A stretch of 64,000 nucleotides of DNA from Plantago ovata (lineage: Eukaryota; Streptophyta; Magnoliopsida; Lamiales; Plantaginaceae), in assembly GCA_028274465.1 (NCBI GenBank), contig CM051456.1, positions 107,421,348-107,485,347 on the forward strand, written 5' to 3'. Below the pieces are notes generated by a model. It saw only the letters and a program-made list of their open reading frames with translations. It did no database searches and was not told the origin of the DNA. The translations under genes were made by a program, and so were the position numbers. This document shows, one piece after another, positions 24,369 through 35,271 of this stretch (position 1 is its first letter; each line of letters opens with the position of its first letter).

Positions 24369-24952
24369 CACTACAAGGAAAACTGATTTTAGCGACGGAT
24401 ACCATCCGTCATGTTAGCGATCCGTCGCTAAACACCAATAGCGACGGAAAGCCCGTCGCTAAATAGGACGTCGCGAGAAGTGGCGTCGCTAAAAAATAAA
24501 GAGACGGTTAATATTATTTGTCGCTATATGTAGTGACGATTCAGTTTATCCGTCGTTATATTGTCGTTGACCAACATAGAGACGGATGACTTTATCCGTA
24601 TCTATAAATAGCGACGAATTATGTTATCCGTCGCTAAAGCTAAGGGACACGTGTCATTCCCTTGCGAGGGGAATTTGGCAACGGATAAACTAATCCGTCG
24701 CTAACTTCTCTGATTTTTTTTTAAATTGATTTTTTTTTTATTGAATTTATGTGAAAAATTGTTATTTTAACTCAAAATTGAGTACGACTAACAAAATATA
24801 TACGATTGATTCATTTTACGATAATCAAAATTTCAATAAAAAAACTAAAAGTGTACGTACAAAGAAACTAAAAGGTACGAAGATAATCATTAAAATAAAC
24901 GAGAATCCTAAAATGTACGGATAAAGAATAACAATCCTAAAAAGCACTAATC

Positions 24953-25778
24953 CTACGGGCTCTCCACTAACCAACCGACCCCTTCAGCCGTCAACGCCCC
25001 ATCCCTATGTGCCTGCTCACGGGTCACATGGTTTTGCCACGATTCCAGCCACAGATCCCGATGCTCCGGATTGAGGTACCGAACCCATTTTTTATGCCGA
25101 AAGTACCTTTCCTTGGCATAATAAATCGAATGCCTGTGAATCTTTTCCGCTCGGATGTTGAATACCCTCAATATCTCCTCCGCATTGGCAGGAGGGACAT
25201 AGTAGTATTTCTGCAACACAACAATCCCACAAAAAATCCCACATCAGTGCCCCACAAGAACAAATAATGTGCGTACACATATGTACAGTAAAGGCAATGC
25301 CCCAAGAATAGATACTATAGGCAATGCCCCAAGTATAGATACTATAGGCAATGCCCCAAGAATAGATAATATAGGCAATGCCCCAATAACAGATAAACAA
25401 GTATTGTACGTACACGTATATAATTAAGGCAATGCCCCAAGAATCCAATATGGAAATATTCAAGTAAAGATAGTAAAGTACCTGGAATTCTTCCCACAAG
25501 TGCTCCTTCACGGGTCGAGGAACCGTAGCCCACCTTTCTCCGCCACTCTTAGGAGGCGTAAAGAACTCTCTTTTCATGAGCATTGAAATCCTTCTAGAAG
25601 CTATAGTAGGTTGAAACCTGTCACACATTTTGAAAGATTAAAAGTTGGAGTACCGACAACTATATATACAAGAACAATTAAATACCAATTTATTAAGAAC
25701 TTACTTAGATCCGTTGGTGGACAATACTGGAATCCCATTGATCCGTCGAGGGCCGCCCGGTTGTTGTGCTTGATCCAT
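24953..25778 (-). CDS. CACTA-1 cargo: short Ptta/En/Spm-type (PF03004-like) protein
   Basis: Three exons: 25778-25705, 25617-25482 and 25210-24953, all GT-AG and in phase, 155 aa. It reads FTPPKSGGERWATVP, VKEHLWEEFQKYY, NAEEILRVFNIRA, RDLWLESWQNHV. This resembles the first half of plant PF03004 proteins (W..VP..VK..LW..F pattern). The second half of that family is absent, so the protein is truncated. PF03004 proteins are typical passengers of CACTA elements and their role is not settled. Intron 2 carries a 27-bp minisatellite that leaves the frame open, so intron retention would also be translatable. Further exons upstream toward 27250 are possible but not resolved. Confidence 0.5.
25293..25440. 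repeat. 27-bp minisatellite inside CACTA-1
   Basis: The word GGCAATGCCCCAA recurs at 25293, 25320, 25347 and 25374, exactly every 27 bp. It recurs again at 25428, exactly two units later. The word contains a short inverted repeat, GGCA/TGCC. The unit length is a multiple of three, and the minus strand reads WGIAYSIYS-type repeats without a stop. Confidence 0.85.
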
Positions 25779-27620
25779 GGAAACTAATATACATATAGCA
25801 TCATCACACTCAAATACAAAACACTAAAATACAAACTCTTAATGTGTTTAGACAAATACAAGATGTGTTTAGACAAATCCGTCATTATATGTGAACACGA
25901 AAGGATGTCTGGATCTTTAGGATCTTGAAATCTCCATCTTTAGTTACTGACTAAACATGGAGACTTCAAACTCCTAAACATCCAGACACATTTCTTGCTC
26001 ACATACTACATTATGTATATACAACTTATTAAGAATAGAGGGTTTACATGATTACGATATTGAACTAAACTTTGAGAATGACTGAAATACGCCGGTACAG
26101 TAACAACGGCATTAGAAATGTTGTTGTTACGGTACCAGCATACTACAATCATTCACAAGCCCAGGCCGTACCATACCATTCATCAATCTATATATATGGA
26201 AGTGATGGTGTGTCTGAAGGACAGTGTGTTTGTATTTTTTATGCATGTAAACCATATTAGTATGATGGTGTGTTCAGTTAAATACAATCAGTTCGATTAA
26301 ATGTCGGTAAGGCTTACCATTGGGTCAAAATCAATAAAACGCTTACTGATCCTCAATAAACGTAGACTATTAGTTATGACCCAAGGTAAGCCTAAACCAA
26401 CACATCGGAACTAATATACGTATATCATCATCACACTTTATAAAATGATTAGATATTACCAAATTTTAACATATTCTCACACAAATATAGAAAACCCTAA
26501 CAAATTCAGGTTTGAAGAAACACCCCCACATCCCCCCCCCCCCCCACCTTCTCCCCCACCACAAGTTGATCCCAAAATATTGGCTGAAATGAAGGAAGCT
26601 CTCCAAGAGGCATTTCCTCCATCTCCCCCCAAATCTCCTACTCCTCCCCCTTCTGAGCACAAGGAGTTTGGGCACTTCGAAGACCAAGAAGTCTTCTGCA
26701 AGAAACCTAATTAGGGATTCGAACTAGCCTAAACCCTAAATAAAAATTAAAAGTCAAGAAACCCTAAACCCTAAATAAAAATTAACATAATTCCAGAAAC
26801 CTAATTAGTGACCGAACTACCCTAAACCCTAAATAAAATTAAAAGTCAAGAAACCCTAAACCCTAAATAAAAATTAACATACAGTAAATCAAAATTAATA
26901 AACTGAAATTAAAAGTATTGTGAAACTAACCTTTCAAATTGGTCCGGCGGTGCGGTGGCGGTGAAGGTGAAGGTGGAGGTGTCTTGCTAATCGTACCTAG
27001 CCTCCAATAAACATAGAACAAATTCAATCAAAATCAAAATCAAAATCAAAATCGAAAATCAAAATCACAATCAAAAAACCCCAAAATTTAGGGTTTTTAT
27101 TAATTACCTTTGAAATTGATGATAAACCTCCAAATTAATTAGGGATTCGAACTCCTTGTAGGATATGGTTTGATTTGAGCTCAAATTTGAATGAATTTGA
27201 TGAGTTTGGAGATGGATTGATGAAGTCGAAGAAGAAAAACGAGAGGAAAAAAGAGAAAAGAGAAGAGTAGAAATGGGGAAGAAGGAAGGTCGCTCGTCTG
27301 TATATGAGGACTTAGCGACGGATAACGTAATCCGTCGCTAAGTGATATTTTATTTATTTTTTTTTAATTTTCTTTTAACTAAAAAAACGCCTGGTCAACA
27401 GATTTAGCGACTGATCACATTATCCGTCGCCCACATAGCGACAAATAATATCAATCCGTCGTTAATTAGAACACGAACTCGATCTTTCTGGGCACGAACT
27501 GAGTATAGAGCGCAGTTCGTCCTTATCCGTCGCTAGCATTAGCAATCTGTCGCTAAATAGTGACGGATGATATCCGTTTCTATCCATCCGTCGCTACAAG
27601 GCTGTTTTCTTGTAGTGCAA

Positions 27621-27963
27621 GTTAATTCCTCCTTTTAGAAATTATTTGCATTGGTTTGTGGGGAATGGCTCTAGTATAAGATTTTGGGATGATAGGTGGT
27701 TTGGATCTGCACCTCTTAGAACATTAGCTACTACAACACCACTTAATGAAATGGTAGATAGCTTCGTCCACAATAATCAATGGGATGTGAGGAAACTAGC
27801 TGCCTACTTACCTTTGCAAGTAGTTAAAAACATTTTGGCTATTCCAATCAGTATGAATCTTGTTCCAGATAAATTGACTTGGGCTCTCACAGATGATGGA
27901 TTTTTCTCTGTGAAGTCTTGTTATCATTCACTGGTATCTGCTAATGTGGTTGGTCCACATTGT
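27621..27963 (+). pseudogene. LINE-A RT thumb / connection fragment
   Basis: It reads LIPPFRNYLHWFVGNGSSI, RFWDDRWFGSAPLRTL, DKLTWALTDDGFFSVKSCYH. These match the segment between RT and the zf-RVT domain in plant LINEs (WKLGNGKSI..W.D.W and the FSVKS motif). It continues the frame broken by CACTA-1 and is cut again at 27963 by an LTR element. Confidence 0.75.
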
Positions 27964-28356
27964 TGCAATTTCGGTGTTCACACGGGGAATGTGAGAGTTA
28001 GAAGATGGAACAAGAGAGTGATAACAAAATGAAACTTGTACATTAACATTGCGAAAATACAACAATAAAAAAATTTACAAAGTAAACTTCCCTTTCTTCT
28101 TTCACGCCACAAAATGTCATGTCTTCAAGCAACTCTAATATGGTAACGAACAACAAGAAATGGCGAGTAAAGTCGATGGTTGGACCATCTCTCCTTAAGA
28201 CAAATACTTGCCCCGCTCGTGGTGCTTACGGAATAATGGCAATCTGTCTCCCAGGATAAAACTACTCTGTAGACGACTAAGAAGCACTCCAATAGTTGAA
28301 TTTGGCGAACTTACTTTGAGTACGATTGAGTGCAAAAAGAGAGCAAATGAGAAGAG

Positions 28357-28763
28357 GAATTGTTTCTGATGAGTGTACGACGCGAAAATTGCGTGTTTCT
28401 TATGCTCGTATTCTTGTCGAAGTGGATGTAACAGAGGAACTTAAGGATTCTGTGATAATATGCGATAGTAATGGTTTGAAATTTGAACAGGCTGTGGAAT
28501 ATGAGTGGAGGCCTTTGTATTGTGCGAAGTGTAAGAAAGTTGGCCATAACTGTGGGAAACAGTCAGCTTTGCCTCCACAGTCTGTCAGAACTGTTCCTCG
28601 TCGCACTTGAAAGGAGAAACCTGGGATTGCGACTGTTGCTGGTGGTACTGTGAATGGGAAACCGGCGAAAGGTGGTTCTGTGAGGACTGATCAGGGTACT
28701 AAAGATGCTGCTTTTGGAACTGGGAATGGTTCGTCAAAGGCTTCTTCTTCGGGTACTAAATGA
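28357..28763 (+). pseudogene. LINE-B ORF1 C-terminal part with zinc knuckle
   Basis: It reads SDECTTRKLRVSYARILVEV, then VEYEWRPLYCAKCKKVGHNC. The latter is the CCHC knuckle (C-x2-C-x4-H-x4-C) of plant LINE ORF1. A premature stop lies at 28608-28610. In another frame the expected end, SSKASSSGTK, reaches TGA at 28761-28763, overlapping the ORF2 ATG. Confidence 0.75.
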
Positions 28764-31700
28764 TATGTTGGAATGTCCGAGGGATGAATAACGTAGCAAG
28801 GCATTCTGAGGTTTATTCCCGCCTTAGACATCTTGATTGTGCGTTTGTTGCATTGTTAGAAACTAGAGTTAAAAGTAGTAGTGTTGCTAGAATAAGAACC
28901 AGATTTGGGCCTCAGTGGTCGTATCTTGATAATTATAGTAGTCATGATAATGGTAGGATCTGGTTGGTGTGGAAGTGTATTAGAGTAGAAGTTCTATTTG
29001 TCAAGTGTACGGATCAGTTGATTCATGTTGTTGTTAATGAAATTTCTGGTTCTTTAAAGTATTGGCTCACTATTGTATATGCTCATAATACTTTAGAGAA
29101 ACGGAGGGTACTTTGGAGGGACATTATTGAATTATCTCATATAGTTCAGGGCCCTTGGATTGTTATGGGTGATTTTAATAATATTTTGACGATGGATGAT
29201 CGAATTGGTGGTAGCTTGGTTACGCCTTATGAGTATAGAGATTTGGAAGCAATGATGGATCAAGTTGGATTCTCTGAATGTAGCACTTTGGGGGATCATT
29301 TTACTTGGACAAACAAGCATGTATACTCTAGGATTGATCGAGTTATTGCCAATATGGAGTGGTTTACAAAGTCTGATCAGTATAGAATTGAAGTCCTTGC
29401 ACCTCAGATTTCTGATCATGCACCGTTACGATTGATTCTGGAGCCTGTGAGACCACCTACAAAGCCACTTTTCAAGTTTCTCAATTGTGCTGTTAAAGCT
29501 TCTGATTTAAGGAAAAAGTGCAAACTGGTTGGATGGGTGGTGTACACGGGCAACCTATGTATATATTATGGGAGAAGTTGAAAGCTATGAAGCCAATCAT
29601 GCAGTCCATTAATAGGAGATATCATGGCATCCATAAGAAAGTACTACTGGCACGAGATAAATTGGAAAGGGCCCAACAGTTTTTGCAGCAGAATAAATTT
29701 TGTGAGCAGGCCGCACAGGAGGTTAAATTCTGTACAACAGATTTATTAAAATGGGCATCTTTGGATGAAGAAATTGGGCGCCAGAAAGCTAAAGCCGATT
29801 ACATAAAATTGGGTGATCAGAACAATGCTTATTTTCATTCACTAGTAAAGGAGAAGAATATGAATGCTGGATTGTATAAACTAGTGACTGACCAGGGACA
29901 CATAGTGACGCAAATTGCTGATTTGGAGGCTGAAATTCTGCAGTTCTACACTCGAATTGTTGGCACCAGGTCTTCAGATCTTAGGGCTGTGGATTTATCT
30001 GCGTTACGGGCTGGTAAACAACTTAGTGTGGATGATGGGGACTGGTTGTGTCGGCCAGTTATGGAAGAGGAAATCTGGAACGCTCTTAAGGATATTGGTG
30101 ATGATAAGGCTCCGGGTTTGGATGGCTTCAATGCTAAATTTTTTAAAGCATCATGGTCAATCATAAAGGAGGATGTTGTGAATGTTGTCCAAGATTTCTT
30201 TGTGAATAAGAAATTGTACAAAGCTGTGAATTGTACGCTTGTTACCCTTATTCCCAAAATGGTGGAGGCTCAAACTATGAAGAGTTGCGACCTATATCGT
30301 GTTGTACAACTATTTATAAGGTGATCTCCAAAATTTTAACTTCTCGATTGAGCAAGGTTATTAATTCTGTCATTCATGATAGTCAGTCTGCTTTTTTGCC
30401 GGGCAAAGTTATTCATGATAATATTTTCATTGCTCAAGAGTTGATTAAGGGTTATGGAAGATGAGGAGTATCACCTCGTTGTATGATTCAAATGGATCTC
30501 CAATAGGCGTATGATAGTGTAGAATGGTGTGCACTTCAATCCATTTTGAAAGAATTGGGTTTTCCTGCTTTGTTTATTGAGTGGATTATGGAATGTGTTA
30601 CTTCAGTTTCATACCGTTACAATCTGCAAGGTACTCCTACAAAGCTTCTTGTTCCACAGAGAGGTTTACGACAGGGTGACCCCATCTCGCCTTTTTTATT
30701 TGTTATTGTCATGGAGTATTTGCATCGTGTGCTCCTGACTTTGAAGGAGGATCCTAATTTTAATTGGCATCCGAAGTGTGAGAAAGAGTTTCTCACGAAT
30801 ATTTGTTTTGTTGATGATCTTCTGATGTTCGCTAGGGGTGATTTGATTTATGTTGAACTGTTGATGAATAAATTTTCTATCTTCTCTCAATCCACTGGCT
30901 TGGTGGCAAATTTGAGTAAGAGCAAAGTTTATTTTGGCGGTCTGCCCAGAGAACAACAGGATGCTATTTTGCAATCTACTGGCTTTGTTAAAGGTACACT
31001 TCCTTTGAAATATTTAGGAATTCCTTTAGCAAGCAAGAAGTTATCGGTAAATCATTATCAGGTGTTAGTGGATAAAGTAACAGGCAGGTTGAGACATTGG
31101 ACTACAAAGCTTTTGAGTTATGCGGGACGTATTCAACTCATTAAAAGTGTTATCTTCTCAATGGCAAATTATTGGATGCAATTACTCTCTATCCCCAAAC
31201 AGGTGCTGAAGAAAGTAGAGGCTCATTGTCGTTCTTTCTTGTGGAGTGGGACTGATCAGATTACTAAGAAAGCTCCCGTGGCATGGGATTAAGTTTGTGA
31301 CTCAAAGAAACAAGGTGGCCAGGGAGTGATTTCTTTGGTTGAATGGAATACTGCTACTATGGCTAAACTTCTTTGGAATATTAGTAGCAAAGCGGATAAA
31401 CTATGGGTGCGTTGGCTAAGTTCTTATTATCTTAAAGGCCAACCGATTGAAGACTTCATTCCACATTCAAATTGTTCATGGATTGTCAGGCGTATTCCAA
31501 AGACACGAGATAAGGTGGTGAACTTGGATGCTTGGAAAGAGGCTCTTGATACAAAAAATTTCACAACAAGGAAGTTGTATGTGGAATTACAAGAAGCAAA
31601 ACAGAATGTCCCCTGGCGTAAGTTCTTTTATTGTAACAAGGCGAGGCCAAGAGCACAGTTTGTGCTTTGGATGATGTTCTTAAACAGATTGTATACAAGG

Positions 31701-32087
31701 GACAGATTGGTGAATATGGGAATAACAACTGATCGATCTTGTGTGTTATGCGGCGAAGATGAAAGTGTTGATCACTTATTCTTTGCGTGCAGAATGACAA
31801 AACAAATTTGGAAAAAACTGCTTACCTAGTTGCGACTGCAGCATACCCCAGGAAACTTACAGTCTGAGATGCCTTGGTTGCGGCATGTTACGGCTGGTAA
31901 GTCCCTGACTTCCCTGCTGCTAAAAACTGTGTTCACGGAAGCAATTTATATCTTGTGGAAGGCTCGTAATGATAAACTCTACTCTAACAGGCCATTCTCC
32001 ATGACGATATTTGATGATATAGTACATGTTGTTAAACAACGCAGCTTGGAACATGAAAAATTAGCAGATTTTTGCTACAACTTATAG
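28760..32087 (+). pseudogene. LINE-B ORF2: endonuclease, RT, zf-RVT
   Basis: The ORF starts MICWNVRGMNN at 28760. The apurinic-type endonuclease shows ALLETR, WIVMGDFNNIL, SRIDRV and SDHAPL (to about 29440). RT follows: [55 protein letters not shown], then CFVDDLLMF (the usual YADD is FVDD). The zf-RVT zone reads RARPRAQFVLWMMFLNRLYT and CVLCGEDESVDHLFF. Breaks include a frame change near 29510-29580, frame changes near 30300 and 30470, a TAG at 30504-30506 replacing the Lys of QKAYDS, and stops at 31290 and 31827. No RNase H is apparent. It is dead. Confidence 0.85.
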
Positions 32088-33010
32088 TTGTATGCGTATA
32101 GGTTGATGATTGAGTAGTTTGGTTGCTTAGATGTTTATTCAGGCTTTGTTATGGCCCATCCGGATCTTCAGATCGATGTATTATACTCAAATGATGTTTT
32201 GGAATAGAGTTGAATCTTCATACCAAAAAAAAAAAATGAGAAGAGAAGTATCAAATGCCTTGGATGTGTCTTGGAAAAATGAATCTCCTTCTCTATTTAT
32301 ACTTATCAAGAGATTTCATTGAAAGTGTGCAAACCCTTCAGAAAGGCTTCAATGAATAGTCACGAAGGTATTCATTAATAGTCATACACTTTTGGAAAAG
32401 CAACCAATCTCCACGAGTAACAAAACTCGCCCAAAACGAACAGGTTCTAAATGGCTCACACCTTTTTACCAAGAGGTGTGTTGGTCTGGCGGTAGAAGCT
32501 CATGCTACCAACTAGTGGGTCGCGTGTTTGATCCCCAGCGTCCACAATATTGATTTTTGCATTTTTCTGGACATTTTTCCTTTTGAAAACATCGTGAAAT
32601 CATCACGGATACACTAATTCAAGTGGTTTATTTGTGTAATAATTTCTCATTTAATCTTGAGACATTATTTACACTAAGCACAGGTGAATTACACATTCCA
32701 ACAATGCTGCTAGCATTTTTGGTTGCATATTTTAAACCTCATTGTCTTTTCTCCCATGAATTTTAGCACAATGGATCCAATTGTATTTTGAATAACTTAA
32801 TTTATTCATGTATTGATCGACACACTATGTGCATTAATCACTTTTCACCACAAGGGATTTTAGTGACTTAACGCCTTAGTGACATCCATTTCAACAAACG
32901 GAAATACACGATCGTGGAAACCTTGTTTCCAATGTGTTGGGCCCAAATGACCAATACATCGAACAAATTGAAAGCTCACTCGTTTCACTAAAATTCCCAA
33001 CACACATTGA

Positions 33011-33161
33011 CCTTGGACTAAGCTTTGGTCTCTTAAACTCATTCCAAGAATTAAGATGTTCATTTGGATTTGGCTGCATGATAGGCATATTACATTAAAT
33101 AGGTTGCATGCATGGGGAGTGGTTGATAATGCTCGGTGTGTATTTTGTGTTGACAATATAG
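33011..33161 (+). pseudogene. LINE-A zf-RVT domain, left half
   Basis: The frame reads PWTKLWSLKLIPRIKMFIWI, then WLHDRHITLNRLHAWGVV and ARCVFCVDNI. This is the zinc-binding region after RT in plant LINEs (C-x2-C). It stops exactly at the solo LTR and resumes at 35272 as EDMSHLCFTCPF. Confidence 0.75.
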
Positions 33162-35266
33162 TGTAAGAAAATATGGTCAGAGTTACCCCTAGGGTACGGA
33201 GCGGAATTTCAAAAATTTTCTTAACATGCAGGTTAATTGATTATGTATATGCCGTATATATTTAAACACGTCAATTAGAAGACTAACCTTACTTCCAAAG
33301 CAAGCACAGCTTCCAAGTCTTCGTAATAATCCGGTGTATCTTCTCCTTCGTCAAAGTCGAAGATATCTGCAATACTTTGATTATCTGCAAGAACAATAAA
33401 AGTTAGTTTCCAGCTCCTAGAACCTCAAACTTGGTATCCACGGATGAACAACCTATCGGAAAGAATGCTAGGATATTCTTTGTGTGACCAAGAAAATGGG
33501 GCGGCGATTCCTCCGACAGGTGGCGCGCGCGTGGCTTTTTAGAGGAGGGGAGAGCTTTTATTTTCTCAAAGAAAACTGGGTAGAATAATTATCTAAGAAT
33601 TTGATTCTTCAACTGTGTGAAAATCTGTATCCAAAGCTCTCTAATACTCTACTATATATAGTAGTCTGTAGAAGCCTAAAGCATAAGCAATTAGACTTCG
33701 TAAAGGAATAAGAATCCAATTCTTATCACAAGGAAACCAATATCAAGTCTAGATTCATTCCCAATCAAATCAAAACTCAATCAGGAAAATCTAACTTATC
33801 CCTTGGACTTCTAATAGAGGAAGGAGTCGAACTCCTTCCCTTACCCAGCCTATGCGCGCGCGCTCTCCCAGGGATAGTAGGTGGGTCCCAAAATCGGGAC
33901 CCACTTATAGTTCTAAGGCAATTCAAACTCCAAGTAGATTTTGCCCAAGTGCATATGTTAATTCTAAATTAACATATCCTTTCAAATCAAACCTCTATTA
34001 TATTTCCAAAATATAATCTTTAATTGTATTTACATAAAATACAATTATCAACCAATTCATTAATAATTCCAAATCATTAATTGAGCCATCAAATATTATA
34101 ATTAATTCCAAATCAATTATAATCCATCAATCACAATTAATTCCAAATTAATTGCGATTCCATCTTCAAGGATATTTTGATAGGCTGAATCACCACATAG
34201 TGTGACCCATAGGGCCTCATCGTATTAAGCAAGTCCTAAACTAGGCAACATGAAATTCCTAGACGGTTCCATTTGCAATATTAATACGTAAGGACGTTTG
34301 AGAGGTTTCTCAAAGCTAACCCTTTCGTTGCGAAGCCTGTTGCGCTCAACGCGGCGATGGTAACGTCCCTTCATCTGACTTGCTCGAATGTATCTAGGAT
34401 CGATGAAGTGTCTATCCCAATAATACATCCGCGGGCGTCTTCAGTGATTTGCATGGTGAATCCAATATCTATTATGACCATCATAATAATATTGATACGC
34501 TGGCCAGCGGTTTTACCATCACAACTATGAACGACTATGAGCAGTGCTCTCCTGTGCTACACTTGAGAGATGAATCCTTCACAGAATCACTTATCATCCC
34601 CATTTGTATGTAGCCATAATCCTGGATCGTGTCTTAGATCAACTTCTTATTCAGAGCTGACATCGACGGGTCCACCAAGGATATGGGGCAACAAATGTGA
34701 TGATAAAGTCCTGTAAGTCCAAAGGACGACTGGCATCACTTCGACAACTCACCGGTTCCCATAGACACTTCGGTGTAGAGTATACATCGATGGGAGTGTC
34801 CGGTGGGTACTTCCATTGTTCGATAAAGCTTCTTCGAACAACTATGCGCAGTTATGGGAACGTTTCTCGATTGTCCAACAATCCGTTCCGTGGTCGTGGG
34901 ATCGACTCACACTTGCTCCAACAAGTATAACCTCCACGCATACTAGTCTTGTCTGGTTCATTCAGACCCCCACATCCGAGATGAACCTCGACTAGGGTGA
35001 GTTTTGGATAGATGATAACTCACATAGCTCCCACGATCTATGTGATCGGTCATCTATCCGAGGGGACATGTTTAATATCAATACAGACAGTAATAAAGAT
35101 ATGACATGCTGCAGCCTGGTGTAATATAAATATGAAAGCGATACTCAACAGTAAAATGCAACAAACATATATTATATTACGTTGACCTGTGTAATAGTAC
35201 ATATATGCCCTCTATAAGGGCACCATGCCCTTAGTAAGGACTGTCTCTAGGACATATACACTATCA
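33162..35266. mobile_element. Solo LTR (2105 bp) with 5-bp duplication
   Basis: It begins TGTAAGAAAATATGG and ends ACACTATCA, so it has TG...CA ends. It is flanked by exact TATAG repeats at 33157-33161 and 35267-35271. No coding domain, primer binding site or second LTR was seen, so it is best read as one recombined LTR. Removing it with one TATAG restores the LINE-A frame across the zf-RVT domain (CVDNI-EDMSHLCF). Orientation was not determined. Confidence 0.75.
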
Positions 35267-35271
35267 TATAG

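Larger units (their letters stand above)
24369..27617. mobile_element. CACTA-1, non-autonomous En/Spm-type transposon (3249 bp)
   Basis: The ends are CACTACAAGGAAAACTG and the complement of CACTACAAGAAAACAGCC. Subterminal zones at both ends are packed with both orientations of AGCGACGGAT, the typical transposase-binding arrangement of CACTA elements. The 3-bp target is TAA (24366-24368) and CAA (27618-27620), one mismatch. Joining the flanks with one copy keeps LINE-A in frame (WKNLCKLIPPFRN). No TNP2/TNPD-type transposase was found. It carries a shortened PF03004-like gene. Confidence 0.88.
28357..32233 (+). mobile_element. LINE-B, 5'-truncated L1-type retrotransposon
   Basis: It starts inside ORF1 and ends in a poly-A at about 32223-32236. 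It is flanked by the 12-bp duplication AAATGAGAAGAG at 28345-28356 and 32234-32245. It carries the end of ORF1 with a zinc knuckle, endonuclease, RT and zf-RVT. It belongs to the same family as LINE-D (52819-61267). Frameshifts and stops make it inactive, but motifs are well kept, so it is younger than LINE-A. Confidence 0.88.
27964..33004 (-). mobile_element. LTR element (about 1.15 kb without LINE-B), possibly solo LTR
   Basis: On the minus strand it runs from TGTGTTGGGAATTTTAGTG (33004) to CGAAATTGCA (27964), so it has TG...CA ends. The flanks are CATTGT (27958-27963) and CATTGA (33005-33010), 5 of 6 matching. Removing it brings LINE-A GPH next to PWTKLWSLKLIPRIKM, restoring domain order. 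A second LTR-start-like word, TGTTGGAATGTGTAATTC, occurs inside at about 32703, so it may instead be a small complex element. It is split by LINE-B. No coding domain was found. Confidence 0.55.

Noticed and set aside
25092-25628. 178-codon open frame with WGIAYSIYS repeats
   Set aside because: It runs through a good GT-AG intron. The spliced model gives the family-like protein, so I treated it as intron retention at most.
26445-26714. Proline-rich open frame on the plus strand of CACTA-1
   Set aside because: It is driven by a poly-C run and C-rich repeats, with no start context or family motif, and it is antisense to the element's gene. A genuine short exon cannot be excluded.
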